A stretch of 64,000 bases of DNA from Nevskiaceae bacterium (GTDB lineage: Bacteria; Pseudomonadota; Gammaproteobacteria; Nevskiales; Nevskiaceae): positions 62,001-126,000 of the forward strand of contig SSEB01000004.1 of the NCBI GenBank assembly GCA_008012115.1, read 5' to 3'. Both the position numbers and the translations under genes were made by a program. Position 1 is the first letter of the stretch; every line of letters starts with the position of its first letter. This document shows positions 27,470 through 35,505 of this stretch, piece after piece. The notes under the pieces were generated by a model. That model saw nothing but the letters and a program-made list of their open reading frames with translations. It was not told the DNA's origin and did not search any database.

Positions 27470-28195
27470 ATGTATCCAATCGCAAGACTGCTTCTCGTGA
27501 CCGGATTTACTTTCATGAGTTTCTCCGCTCTCGCTTCAGATGCGGTGCCACCACCCGGCACAACGACCTGCCGGTGGGTGGGAGACGAGAAAGTCTGCAC
27601 TACTTACCACCTGGCCAAGAAAACTTACAACGATGGTCACCTGCGCCCGGAAGTCGTCAAGCAGTGCCTCTTGGACCAGCGCCGGATCGCCGCAGACGCT
27701 GCGCAATTCAACACCGAAAAAGCCGCCTACAATTCGGAAGGCGACAGTCTCAATACCAACTCTTTAGCCGTTCAGAAGGCCGCTGAAGAACTGCTGGCCG
27801 ACGGCAAAAAACTGTCGCAGACAAGGACGGAAATCGAGCAGCTTGCAAAGGACATCCAGTCATCCAATTCGGACGCAGGGCAAGCATCGCACTTCGGTGG
27901 TGGTGATCCATCCAAAAAGATCGATGCGTACAACAAGCTTGTTGCCAGCTTCACGCAATCGCAGACCGCCTATAACGCCAAGGTCGCGGCCTATAACGAA
28001 ACAGTGAATGCGCAAAAGGAACGCATCGCCAAGCATAAAGCTGCTGAAACTGCTTTTACCGAACGTGAGCAGTCGCTGAAAAATTTTGCCGCCGGGGTGC
28101 ATCAGCGTTGTGTTGAAGGGCAACAGGTTTACGAGGACGATCTCAAGGCTGCAGAGGCGGCCATCGCCAAGGATGATGCGGCTGCCAAGCAATAG
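27470..28195 (+). CDS. Secreted coiled-coil protein, paralogue of the 26176 gene
   Basis: The 241-residue product (ATG at 27470, alternative ATG at 27458) has a clear signal peptide ending SALA. A short CRWVGDEKVC loop is followed by a long helical body. Cys66 in VKQCLLDQRR and Cys214 in QRCVEG match the cysteine positions of the neighbour, as does KIDAYNKLVA with YNAKVAAYN. By eye its GC content is lower than the surroundings, which suggests a different history or recent arrival. No known domain is evident. It ends at a strong bidirectional terminator. Confidence 0.65.
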   Translation: MYPIARLLLVTGFTFMSFSALASDAVPPPGTTTCRWVGDEKVCTTYHLAKKTYNDGHLRPEVVKQCLLDQRRIAADAAQFNTEKAAYNSEGDSLNTNSLAVQKAAEELLADGKKLSQTRTEIEQLAKDIQSSNSDAGQASHFGGGDPSKKIDAYNKLVASFTQSQTAYNAKVAAYNETVNAQKERIAKHKAAETAFTEREQSLKNFAAGVHQRCVEGQQVYEDDLKAAEAAIAKDDAAAKQ

Positions 28196-28210
28196 CCATC
28201 GAATCCAAAG

Positions 28211-28238
28211 AAAAAGCCCCGCATCGCGGGGCTTTTTT
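28211..28238. terminator. Bidirectional intrinsic terminator
   Basis: AAAAAGCCCCGC-ATC-GCGGGGCTTTTTT is symmetrical, with an A-run before and a T-run after the stem. It lies between a plus-strand gene ending at 28195 and a minus-strand gene ending at 28256 and can serve both. Confidence 0.93.
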
Positions 28239-28255
28239 GTGCTGCACCTGCAGCG

Positions 28256-31114
28256 TCAGGGCTTTTCGTAGCCCACGCGCTGCACCCAGCTGCCGCGATC
28301 CTGGAAGGGCATGGTGACGCAGCTGGTCAGCGGCAGCGTGCCGTCGCCGACGGGCAGCGTGCCACCCAGCACGTCGGCGCCGGGACCGATCACGCCCGAC
28401 AGCGAGCAGATCTGGCTGCGGGGATGCACGCGACGGCACTTGTCGAGATCGGCCACGGTCAGCGCCTTGCCGCCGTTATAGCTGGACGCCAGCCGCGTCA
28501 GCGCGGTGTTGAGCGCTGCCAGCATCACGCTGTCGCGCGAACGTCCGCCGGCAAAATCATGGCGCAGGGCCAGGCCCGAGGTGGCCGGCGCGAGAATGCG
28601 CAGCACGACGTTGTCCATCACGCTCATGTCGAACAGGTGGCTGCCGACGCCAGCGACGCGGCTGTAGATGGTCATGCGGTCGCTGCCGTTCGATTTCACG
28701 CCCGGATCGATTACCAGGTCCTTGTACGGCGCGAACAGTTCGTCGCGCAGCGCCACGACATAGGCATCGAACAGCGTCGCGCCAGGTCCGTCCGTGGCGC
28801 CGGCATTGTTGATGTCGATGTTCGGACCATAGTGCCGATGATCCCAGTTCAGCATCAGGTCCAGCGCCGCCTTCTGCACATCATCGAGTTGCGCCGACTG
28901 CGCGTCATGGAACGCGCGGATCACCGGCAGGTAGTCGCGCGCCCGCGCATCGATGGTGCCGGTGTCGATGTCGATCTGGCGCAGGTCGGCAAAGCGCCAG
29001 TCGTTGCGTGTGCCCAGCTGATCGAGCAGGTTGGTGACGCGCTGGCCCGGTCCGCCGGGCCGGCTGGTCGCGCCCAGTCCCTCGCCGTCGAGCCAGCCGA
29101 ACGCCGGCTTGGTGTTCCAGTTGGCGACATAGCCCTGCGCAGGATCGATGACCTTGGGCGTCTCGTCGAAGGTCAGCAGCCCGGCCGGGTCGTATTCGCC
29201 GGTGCCCGGCGTCGGCAGGCGCTGGTCGGTCAACGGATGTCGGCGGATATGCAGGCCGGGATGGAAGTAGGCGATATGCCCGTCGCGCGTCGCCACCGTG
29301 GTGTTCTCGTTCCAGGTCACCTTGGCCATCGCCGCCTTGAAATCGTCAAAGGTCTGCGCGCGATTCCACTCGCGGATGCCCTCGATGGTCTCGATCTCGC
29401 GCCGGAACATCGCGTACATCACCGAGCGCGCAAAGCCCTTGGCATCATCGCGCGCCACCACCGGTCCATGCACCGTGCGGCAGACCTTGTAGCTTTGGCT
29501 GAGGGACGCCGGCCCCACCGGAATGCCGTTGGTGGCGGCGCGGTAGTTCACCGTCTCCGTGCGGCAGTCCATGTCCTTCCACTGGTTCTGGTGGAAGTAC
29601 TGGTCGGCCTTGCAGGTGCCGGCCTGCTGCTGGGCGCTGGAACAGATCGTCTCGATGAAGCTGTCGATGGTCTTGCTGTAGCCCGTGGTCAGGCCCCAGG
29701 CGGCGTTGGCGGTGTAGCCGATGCCGACCACCGGCAGGATCGGCACCGAGGAGCCGCGCGCGTCGTAGCCGTTCGGGCCATGAATCTCGTACTCGACCAG
29801 CAGCAGCGGGTAGCTGTAGCCCAGTTGCGGCTCGCTGATCATCAGCGTGCCGCCGTCCTGCGTGCGGCTCCTGCCGATGGCCGTGGCCCAGGAGCCGCCG
29901 TGCATGTAGGCACGCAGCTCACGCAGCGCGCGCACCACCTGCAGCGTGACCTCGCGCGCTGCGCGGGCGCGATCCGGCGCACGCGTCGTGGCACTGGCCT
30001 TGGCCGCCGGCGCGCCTCGCACGACGGGACGGATCACCTCGCCCGCCCCCAGGCCGCCGACCGCGCCGAGCAGGCCCGGCAGACTCGGCTGACCGCAGGG
30101 CGACGGCGCCGCGGCGTTGCCGGTGCCCTCGCCCTTCCACACCGTCTCCGGCACGCGCGTGGGATCCAGCGCCCAGTCCGCCATGCTCGCCAGCACGCTG
30201 TCGCGCTGCGCCAGCGGGGTCGATTGATTGGAGAAGGTGCCCTCGCTGCGCGGCACCGTCGTCGTTGCCTTCGGGTCCTCCAGCCAAGCGAGATCCTGGA
30301 AAGCATCCAGCGCCGCCTGGCGGCTGCCGAGCTGCTGCTGCAGCTGCTTGAGCATCTCGATGTTGAGGAACTCGTTGCCGCCTTCCGCAGCGACGAAGCG
30401 CGTGATGTAGACGCCCGCCGCCAGCACGTCCTTGACCGTGAACGGCGCCGGCGTCGTCGTCAGCAGCGCGTACTCGCCCGGCAGCTTGGTCGGATCGAGC
30501 ATCACCTGCTGGCGCCAGGCATTCGCGCCATCGACATAACCCAGAACCGCATCCTGGGCGTCCTGCGACAGGTGGTCGAAGAACGACTGGTACTCGGCGT
30601 CGCTGTAGCTGACGGTGCGCTGCTGCAGGTCCGCCGCCACCGAGCCGCAGCCGGTCAGCTCGGCAAAGGTGCCGGCGCCCATGCGCCGCACCGCGTCCAT
30701 CAGGAACAGGCGATCCTGCGCCACCGAATAACCGACGCCGTACCAGAGGTCGCGCACCGTGCCGGCGTAGACGATGGGGACGCCGTAGGCGTCGCGATAA
30801 ACCTGCACGCCGTCCTTGGGCGAGGTCGGCGTGCCGGGCTTGCTGCCGAGCGCGCCGGGCTTGTTGTCGAAACTCCAGTACAGCGAGCGCTGGTCGTCGA
30901 CGTGCGGACCGAAATCCGCCGGCTGGCGCGTGACCGTGCCCTGCACCTCGCCGGTCAGCGGAAAGAAGCCGGACTGTCCTGGCGGCAGCGCGGTCTCCGC
31001 CTTCAGCACCAGCGCGCCCGGCGCGGCACTGCCGTTGCTCGCCGCCGGTTCCGAACGGCTGCACGCGGCTGCACTGAGCGCCGCCAGCAGCAGCGCCAAA
31101 CGGATTGCGTTCAT
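28256..31114 (-). CDS. Penicillin acylase family lipoprotein (Ntn hydrolase)
   Basis: The 952-residue protein has a lipobox (LSAAAC, Cys18) and a penicillin-acylase layout: alpha part with VYRDAYGVPIVYAGT and VAQDRLFLMD, a spacer, then a beta part starting at the likely nucleophile Ser408 in GGSWATAIGRSRTQDG. That segment aligns with SNMWVIGKSKAQD at the start of the beta chain of E. coli penicillin G acylase. Autocleavage before Ser408 is expected. Homologues cleave amides such as acyl-homoserine lactones or beta-lactams; the substrate is unknown. ATG at 31114 is preferred because GGGGGAG lies just upstream. Confidence 0.85.
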   Translation of the reverse strand: MNAIRLALLLAALSAAACSRSEPAASNGSAAPGALVLKAETALPPGQSGFFPLTGEVQGTVTRQPADFGPHVDDQRSLYWSFDNKPGALGSKPGTPTSPKDGVQVYRDAYGVPIVYAGTVRDLWYGVGYSVAQDRLFLMDAVRRMGAGTFAELTGCGSVAADLQQRTVSYSDAEYQSFFDHLSQDAQDAVLGYVDGANAWRQQVMLDPTKLPGEYALLTTTPAPFTVKDVLAAGVYITRFVAAEGGNEFLNIEMLKQLQQQLGSRQAALDAFQDLAWLEDPKATTTVPRSEGTFSNQSTPLAQRDSVLASMADWALDPTRVPETVWKGEGTGNAAAPSPCGQPSLPGLLGAVGGLGAGEVIRPVVRGAPAAKASATTRAPDRARAAREVTLQVVRALRELRAYMHGGSWATAIGRSRTQDGGTLMISEPQLGYSYPLLLVEYEIHGPNGYDARGSSVPILPVVGIGYTANAAWGLTTGYSKTIDSFIETICSSAQQQAGTCKADQYFHQNQWKDMDCRTETVNYRAATNGIPVGPASLSQSYKVCRTVHGPVVARDDAKGFARSVMYAMFRREIETIEGIREWNRAQTFDDFKAAMAKVTWNENTTVATRDGHIAYFHPGLHIRRHPLTDQRLPTPGTGEYDPAGLLTFDETPKVIDPAQGYVANWNTKPAFGWLDGEGLGATSRPGGPGQRVTNLLDQLGTRNDWRFADLRQIDIDTGTIDARARDYLPVIRAFHDAQSAQLDDVQKAALDLMLNWDHRHYGPNIDINNAGATDGPGATLFDAYVVALRDELFAPYKDLVIDPGVKSNGSDRMTIYSRVAGVGSHLFDMSVMDNVVLRILAPATSGLALRHDFAGGRSRDSVMLAALNTALTRLASSYNGGKALTVADLDKCRRVHPRSQICSLSGVIGPGADVLGGTLPVGDGTLPLTSCVTMPFQDRGSWVQRVGYEKP

Positions 31115-31214
31115 GGTCTCCCCCATGCCGTGATTCTTGGTCTGCGCTGAGGATACTCAAAAGCCGTGACGCGGGGTGCTAGGATTTCTCTACTCTTCCC
31201 TCCGGCCGCCGCGC

Positions 31215-31685
31215 ATGAGCAAACCCGTCTTCGCCCTGTCCCTCTGGCACAAGCTGTCCGGCAAGCCCGGCGGCAAGTGGTTCTACTCACGCCTCATCTG
31301 CCGTCGTGCGCCCTACTTCTCCAGCATCATGCCCCTGGTGCAGGACCTGCGACCGGGCTATTGCGAAGTCCGCGCCGCCAAGCGCCGCGCCGTCACCAAC
31401 CACATCGGCACCTTCCACGCCATCGCCATGTGCAATATGGCGGAGCTTGCTGGCGGTCTGCTGTGCGAGGTCAGCGTGCCGACCACGCACCGCTGGATTC
31501 CCAAGGGCATGACCGTGGAATACCTGCGCAAGGCGGAGACCGACCTGCGCGCCGTCGCCGCGCTCGAGCCGCTGCCGGCCTTCAACGAGGCGGCGGAACT
31601 GCCGGTAACCGTGGCGGTCTACGATCAGCAGGAGCAAGTCGTGTTCCGCGCCGTGATCACCATGTGGATTTCGCCGAAGAAATAG
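31215..31685 (+). CDS. DUF4442-type hotdog-fold thioesterase-like protein
   Basis: The 156-residue protein matches the DUF4442 hotdog family, with PYFSSIMPLVQDLRPGYCEV, NHIGTFHAIAMCNMAELAGG and a C-terminal VVFRAVITMWISPKK strand. Hotdog proteins of this kind are predicted acyl-CoA thioesterases, but activity is not shown. No signal peptide is present. The start ATG at 31215 skips an upstream in-frame extension with weak codons. A lipoprotein gene follows directly on the same strand. Confidence 0.8.
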   Translation: MSKPVFALSLWHKLSGKPGGKWFYSRLICRRAPYFSSIMPLVQDLRPGYCEVRAAKRRAVTNHIGTFHAIAMCNMAELAGGLLCEVSVPTTHRWIPKGMTVEYLRKAETDLRAVAALEPLPAFNEAAELPVTVAVYDQQEQVVFRAVITMWISPKK

Positions 31686-31687
31686 GA

Positions 31688-32263
31688 ATGCCCATGCCGC
31701 CGATCCGCTTCCCTTACCGCTGCCGCGCCCTCGCCGCCGGCCTGATCGCCGCGCTGCTCGGCGGCTGCCAGACCGCGCCCAGCGCCGCCGACGATGGCAC
31801 GCCGCCCCTGCGCAATGCACCGCCCGCCTGCGCCGCCAATTTCGCCGCCCGCACCCCGCTGCTGACCCTGCCGCGCACCGAGGCGCCAGCCGATCTCAGC
31901 GACAGCAAGAGCGCACCGCTGGTGTTTGCCAACGATCTCAAGATCGACAAATCGCTGCTGCGTGCCGCGCAGGTCACGCGCTACGACAATGGCTGGAGCT
32001 CCATCGGCCTGCGTCTGCGCTCGGAGGGCGCGCGCTCGCTGTCCGTGCATCTGTCCGAGGTCGCGCTGCCGCGTGGCGCCGAAATCTGGCTGTGCGCGCC
32101 GGACGGCCGCACGCAGCAGGGCCCCTACCGCGAGGCGGTGGGCGGCGATCTCTGGACGCCGGTGATCGCTGGCGAGGAAGCCTGGCTGGAAGTGCTGGTC
32201 GAAACCCGCCGGCAGGACGCGTTCAAGGCGCGCATCGCCGATGTCTACGGCGGTTTTCGCTGA
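31688..32263 (+). CDS. Lipoprotein resembling the prodomain of lysyl-endopeptidase-type proteases
   Basis: The 191-residue protein has a lipobox ALLGGC (Cys27). The mature part has a beta-rich block, GWSSIGLRLRSEGARSLSV, then GAEIWLCAPDGR, GGDLWTPVIAGEEAWLEVLVE. The order recalls the N-terminal accessory domain of Lysobacter-type trypsin-like proteases, where LWTP...G..A.IE is frequent. No protease domain follows, so this would be a stand-alone form. The family assignment is a visual judgement. It is 3 bp after the hotdog gene and probably in one operon with it. Confidence 0.6.
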   Translation: MPMPPIRFPYRCRALAAGLIAALLGGCQTAPSAADDGTPPLRNAPPACAANFAARTPLLTLPRTEAPADLSDSKSAPLVFANDLKIDKSLLRAAQVTRYDNGWSSIGLRLRSEGARSLSVHLSEVALPRGAEIWLCAPDGRTQQGPYREAVGGDLWTPVIAGEEAWLEVLVETRRQDAFKARIADVYGGFR

Positions 32264-32282
32264 AAAAAGCGGCGCTGTGACG

Positions 32283-32394
32283 CCACCCGCTGTCGATGGA
32301 CAGCGCATCGAGGATGTTATTAAAAATATATCGATTTATTTTTAATACATAAAAATATAACAACAACGAAGGGTATTTCCGGCACAGCGGGTGG
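32283..32394. repeat. 112-bp intergenic element, copy 6
   Basis: Ends are CCACCCGCT (32283-32291) and AGCGGGTGG (32386-32394). The core at 32316-32361 starts GTT and ends AAC, with an inner dyad TTAAAAATA/TATTTTTAA. The left arm forms the hairpin GCTGTC-GATG-GACAGC. It lies in a tandem gap, 26 bp before the next ATG. Confidence 0.93.
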
Positions 32395-32420
32395 CCGGTA
32401 TATCGCGAGAGGAGAAGACC

Positions 32421-33413
32421 ATGATTCTGCTGATCGGCCCCGGCGCAGTCGGCACCGTGCTGGCCACGCATCTGGCGGCGGCCAAACGGCTGCCGCTGAA
32501 ACTCTACGTGCGCGAACGCTCGCTGGCAGCGATGCAGGCGGTGAGCGAACTGCGCGTCGACCGCCCCGGCAAGACGCCGCCGCTGCAGGCGGCGCGCCCA
32601 GGGCTGACCACGCAGCTCGACCTGCACGGCGTGCGCTACCTGTTTCTCTGCGTGAAATATCCCGACCTCGACGCCCTGCTGCTGCAACTGCCGCCGGTGC
32701 CGGCGGACTGCACCCTGGTCTCCACGCTCAACGGCATCGCGCCGCTGCGGCTGATCCGCGAGCGCCTGCCGCGCGCGCGCATCGTGCCGATGACGGTGAT
32801 GTTCAACGGCCAGCTGCTGTCGCCGCTGCACGCACGCATCACCACCAAGGCGCAGGTGCTGATCGGCAGCGACGACGACACGCTGCTCGGCGCCTTCGAG
32901 GGCAGCGGCCTGCAGACGCAGCGCGCGGACGGCGACAGCGCGGTCTGGGGCAAGCTGCTGATCAACCTCGCCAACGCGGTCTGCGCCATCACCCACACCA
33001 CCTTCCGCGATCTGCTGAGCAACGACGACCTGCGCGCCATCTACGTGCGCGTGCTCGACGAGGCCGTCGGCCTGCTCGACGTCGCCGGCGTGCCCTACCA
33101 GTTGCACGTGCCGCTGCCCTATCCCTGGTATCGCCAGTTCATCCTGCACGGCGGCCCGCTGCCGTGGTGGGTGGCCAAGATCAAGAACGGCCTGCGCGAC
33201 GGCGCTTATCCCTCGATGGTCGCGGACGTGGAACAAGGTCGCCGCACCGAGGTGGATCAACTCAACGGCGAGGTGCTGCGCCTGGCGCAGGCACAGAACA
33301 TGGCGGCGCCGGTCAACGCCGGCATCGTCGAACAGGTGCACCGCATGGAGCGCGGCGCACAGCCGCCGAGTTTCCTCACGCCCAAGGAATTGCGCCTGCG
33401 CCTGGGCGGCTGA
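32421..33413 (+). CDS. Ketopantoate reductase family (PanE/ApbA-like) dehydrogenase
   Basis: The 330-residue protein begins MILLIGPGAVGTVLA, a Rossmann GxGxxG-type loop, and has LFLCVKYPD, LNGIAP, WGKLLINLAN and the C-terminal RRTEVDQLNGEV typical of PanE-like enzymes. The family reduces 2-ketopantoate with NADPH in pantothenate synthesis, but paralogues act on other 2-oxo acids, so the substrate is uncertain. AGAGGAGAAG lies at ideal distance before the ATG. It is a single gene between repeat copy 6 and a terminator. Confidence 0.82.
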   Translation: MILLIGPGAVGTVLATHLAAAKRLPLKLYVRERSLAAMQAVSELRVDRPGKTPPLQAARPGLTTQLDLHGVRYLFLCVKYPDLDALLLQLPPVPADCTLVSTLNGIAPLRLIRERLPRARIVPMTVMFNGQLLSPLHARITTKAQVLIGSDDDTLLGAFEGSGLQTQRADGDSAVWGKLLINLANAVCAITHTTFRDLLSNDDLRAIYVRVLDEAVGLLDVAGVPYQLHVPLPYPWYRQFILHGGPLPWWVAKIKNGLRDGAYPSMVADVEQGRRTEVDQLNGEVLRLAQAQNMAAPVNAGIVEQVHRMERGAQPPSFLTPKELRLRLGG

Positions 33414-33418
33414 GCCAC

Positions 33419-33448
33419 GAAAAAGGCCGGCGGATGCCGGCCTTTTTT
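33419..33448. terminator. Bidirectional intrinsic terminator
   Basis: A 7-bp stem, GGCCGGC/GCCGGCC with loop GGAT, is flanked by A5 and T6. It lies between the plus-strand PanE-like gene and the minus-strand small membrane protein gene. Confidence 0.92.
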
Positions 33449-33464
33449 GCGCGTGCGGACGCCG

Positions 33465-33653
33465 CTATTTCGAGCGCGGCCCCGCCAGCCACCAGATGAC
33501 GAAGCCGAGCACCGGCAGGAACAGGATCAGCAGAATCCAGCCGACCTTCTTGCCCGTGCTGGTGGCGCCGCTCTGCACGACGCTGACGATGGCGTAGATA
33601 TCGGCGATCAGGATCAACAGGCCCCACAGGCCGTTGACGTGCAAATCCATCAT
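33465..33653 (-). CDS. Small membrane protein with phospholipase-D-nuclease N-terminal (PLDc_N) fold
   Basis: The 62-residue protein has two hydrophobic helices: LWGLLILIADIYAIVSVV, then a polar GATSTGKKVGW turn and ILLILFLPVLGFVIWWLAG. This is the pattern of PLDc_N, a short two-helix domain found alone or ahead of cardiolipin synthase domains. No enzymatic domain is attached, so it is a stand-alone membrane protein of unknown role. The start is ATG at 33653 (a second ATG follows). It is divergent from selO, 69 bp away. Confidence 0.75.
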   Translation of the reverse strand: MMDLHVNGLWGLLILIADIYAIVSVVQSGATSTGKKVGWILLILFLPVLGFVIWWLAGPRSK

Positions 33654-33722
33654 GGGTGACTCCTCGGTGGTTCGACGCGCGCATCTTAGCGCACTCCGCG
33701 CGCTGCTCCGGCACAATGCGTC

Positions 33723-35204
33723 ATGCCCCTGCACCGCCTCGACGACCTCGCCTTCGACAACCGCTTCGCGCAGCTGCCGCCGGACTACTACAGCCGCGTG
33801 CAGCCGACGCCGCTGCCGCAACCGCACCTGCTGCATTTCAACACCGACGCCGCGGCGCTGATCGACCTCGACCCGGCCGAGGCGACGCAGCCGGCCTTTG
33901 CCGAGATCTTCGCGGGCAACCGGCTGCCCACGGGTGCCGACCCCATCGCCACGCTCTACGCCGGCCATCAGTTCGGCAGCTGGGTGCCGCAGCTGGGCGA
34001 TGGCCGCGCCATCCTGCTCGGGCAGGTGCGCAACGCCCGCGGTGAGCGCTGGGAGCTGCAACTCAAGGGCGCCGGTCCCACACCCTACTCGCGCTTCGCC
34101 GATGGCCGCGCGGTACTGCGCTCCACCGTGCGCGAATACCTCTGCGGCGAGGCCATGCACGGCCTTGGCATCCCCACCACCCGCGCGCTGTGCATCGTCA
34201 CCAGTCCGGAGCCGGTGCGGCGCGAGACCCTCGAAACGGCGGCCGTACTCACGCGCATGGCGCCCAGTCACGTGCGCTTCGGCCACTTCGAGGTGTTCTA
34301 CTACCGCGAGCAGTACGACAAGCTCGGCCCGCTGGCCGACCACGTCATCGCCGGGCATTTTCCGCAGCACGCCGGCAACTACGCCGCCTGGCTCACCGAG
34401 GTCACCGAGCGCACCGCACGGCTGATGGCGCAATGGCAGACCGTCGGCTTCTGCCACGGCGTGATGAACACCGACAACATGAGCATCCTCGGCCTGACGC
34501 TGGACTACGGGCCTTTCGGTTTTCTCGACGCCTTCGACGCGCACCACATCTGCAATCACTCCGACGAAGGCGGCCGCTACGCCTACGACCGCCAGCCGGA
34601 GATCGGCTACTGGAACGTCTCGCGCCTGCTGCAGGCCACACTGCCGCTGCTGCACGAGACGTCGGAACGCGCCGTCGAAATCGCACAGGGCATTCTCGAA
34701 CGCTTCGGCCCCGCCTTCGCCAGCGAAGTCACCGCGCGCTGGCGCGCCAAGCTCGGCCTGCGCGAGGCGCGCGACGACGACGCCACGCTGATCAACCGCT
34801 TCCTCAGCATCCTGCATCGCGGCAAGTCCGACTTCACGCGCAGCTTCCGTCACCTCTCGCGCGTGCGCACGGACACCGATGCACCTGCGGACGGCGTGCG
34901 CGAGGAGATCGCCGATATCGCCGCCTTCGACGCCTGGATCGCCGACTACCGCACTCGTCTGCGTGGCGAACACTCCGACGACGAAGTCCGCGCCGCGCGC
35001 ATGAACGCGGTCAATCCCAAGTACGTGCTGCGCAATCACCTCGCGCAGCGCGCCATCGAGGTGGCGCAGCGGGGCAATGCCAGCGAGATCGACACGCTGC
35101 TGACGCTCCTGCGCCGGCCCTTCGATGAACACCCAGAATTCGAGCGCTACGCCGCCGAGCCGCCGCCGGAGGCGCGGCATCTCGAGGTGAGTTGCTCGTC
35201 GTGA
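33723..35204 (+). CDS. selO: Protein adenylyltransferase SelO (YdiU)
   Basis: The 493-residue pseudokinase-fold enzyme shows LYAGHQFGSWVPQLGDGRAILLG, LKGAGPTPYSRFADGRAVLRS, HGVMNTDNMSILGLTLDYGPFGF and the C-terminal LEVSCSS. SelO transfers AMP from ATP to Ser, Thr or Tyr of target proteins and is linked to redox homeostasis. The terminal CSS form is the cysteine version of the selenocysteine tail of eukaryotic SelO. Length and end match E. coli YdiU. It is monocistronic, with repeat copy 7 110 bp downstream. Confidence 0.95.
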   Translation: MPLHRLDDLAFDNRFAQLPPDYYSRVQPTPLPQPHLLHFNTDAAALIDLDPAEATQPAFAEIFAGNRLPTGADPIATLYAGHQFGSWVPQLGDGRAILLGQVRNARGERWELQLKGAGPTPYSRFADGRAVLRSTVREYLCGEAMHGLGIPTTRALCIVTSPEPVRRETLETAAVLTRMAPSHVRFGHFEVFYYREQYDKLGPLADHVIAGHFPQHAGNYAAWLTEVTERTARLMAQWQTVGFCHGVMNTDNMSILGLTLDYGPFGFLDAFDAHHICNHSDEGGRYAYDRQPEIGYWNVSRLLQATLPLLHETSERAVEIAQGILERFGPAFASEVTARWRAKLGLREARDDDATLINRFLSILHRGKSDFTRSFRHLSRVRTDTDAPADGVREEIADIAAFDAWIADYRTRLRGEHSDDEVRAARMNAVNPKYVLRNHLAQRAIEVAQRGNASEIDTLLTLLRRPFDEHPEFERYAAEPPPEARHLEVSCSS

Positions 35205-35314
35205 GGCTCTTACGCTGTCTTAGCCGCGCTCCAGCTTCGACTGTCGCCTGGCGCTTTTGATTTTCCCGGAGCGCGCCATAAGCTGGATCAAGAGAGGAAG
35301 GCCCTATTTTCACG

Positions 35315-35426
35315 TCACCCGCTCTCACTCTGTGAGCAATCCATATCGTTATATTTTATTTAATGTATTTTAATTCGATAAATAATTTATAACGATTTCC
35401 CCAGGCAAATCGCGGCGAGCGGGTGA
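35315..35426. repeat. 112-bp intergenic element, copy 7
   Basis: Ends are TCACCCGCT (35315-35323) and AGCGGGTGA (35418-35426). Here the inverted repeat extends outward to 13 bp, CACGTCACCCGCT/AGCGGGTGACGTG (35311-35430). The core at 35348-35393 starts GTT and ends AAC; ATCGTTATA pairs with TATAACGAT across it. The left arm has hairpin CTCAC-TCT-GTGAG. Confidence 0.93.
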
Positions 35427-35505
35427 CGTGCTGAGTGCGCTTCAACATCCGCCGCCACCCGCGATTTCAAGGATAATGCGGCGCCCTTCACTGACGGCTC
35501 GCCCC

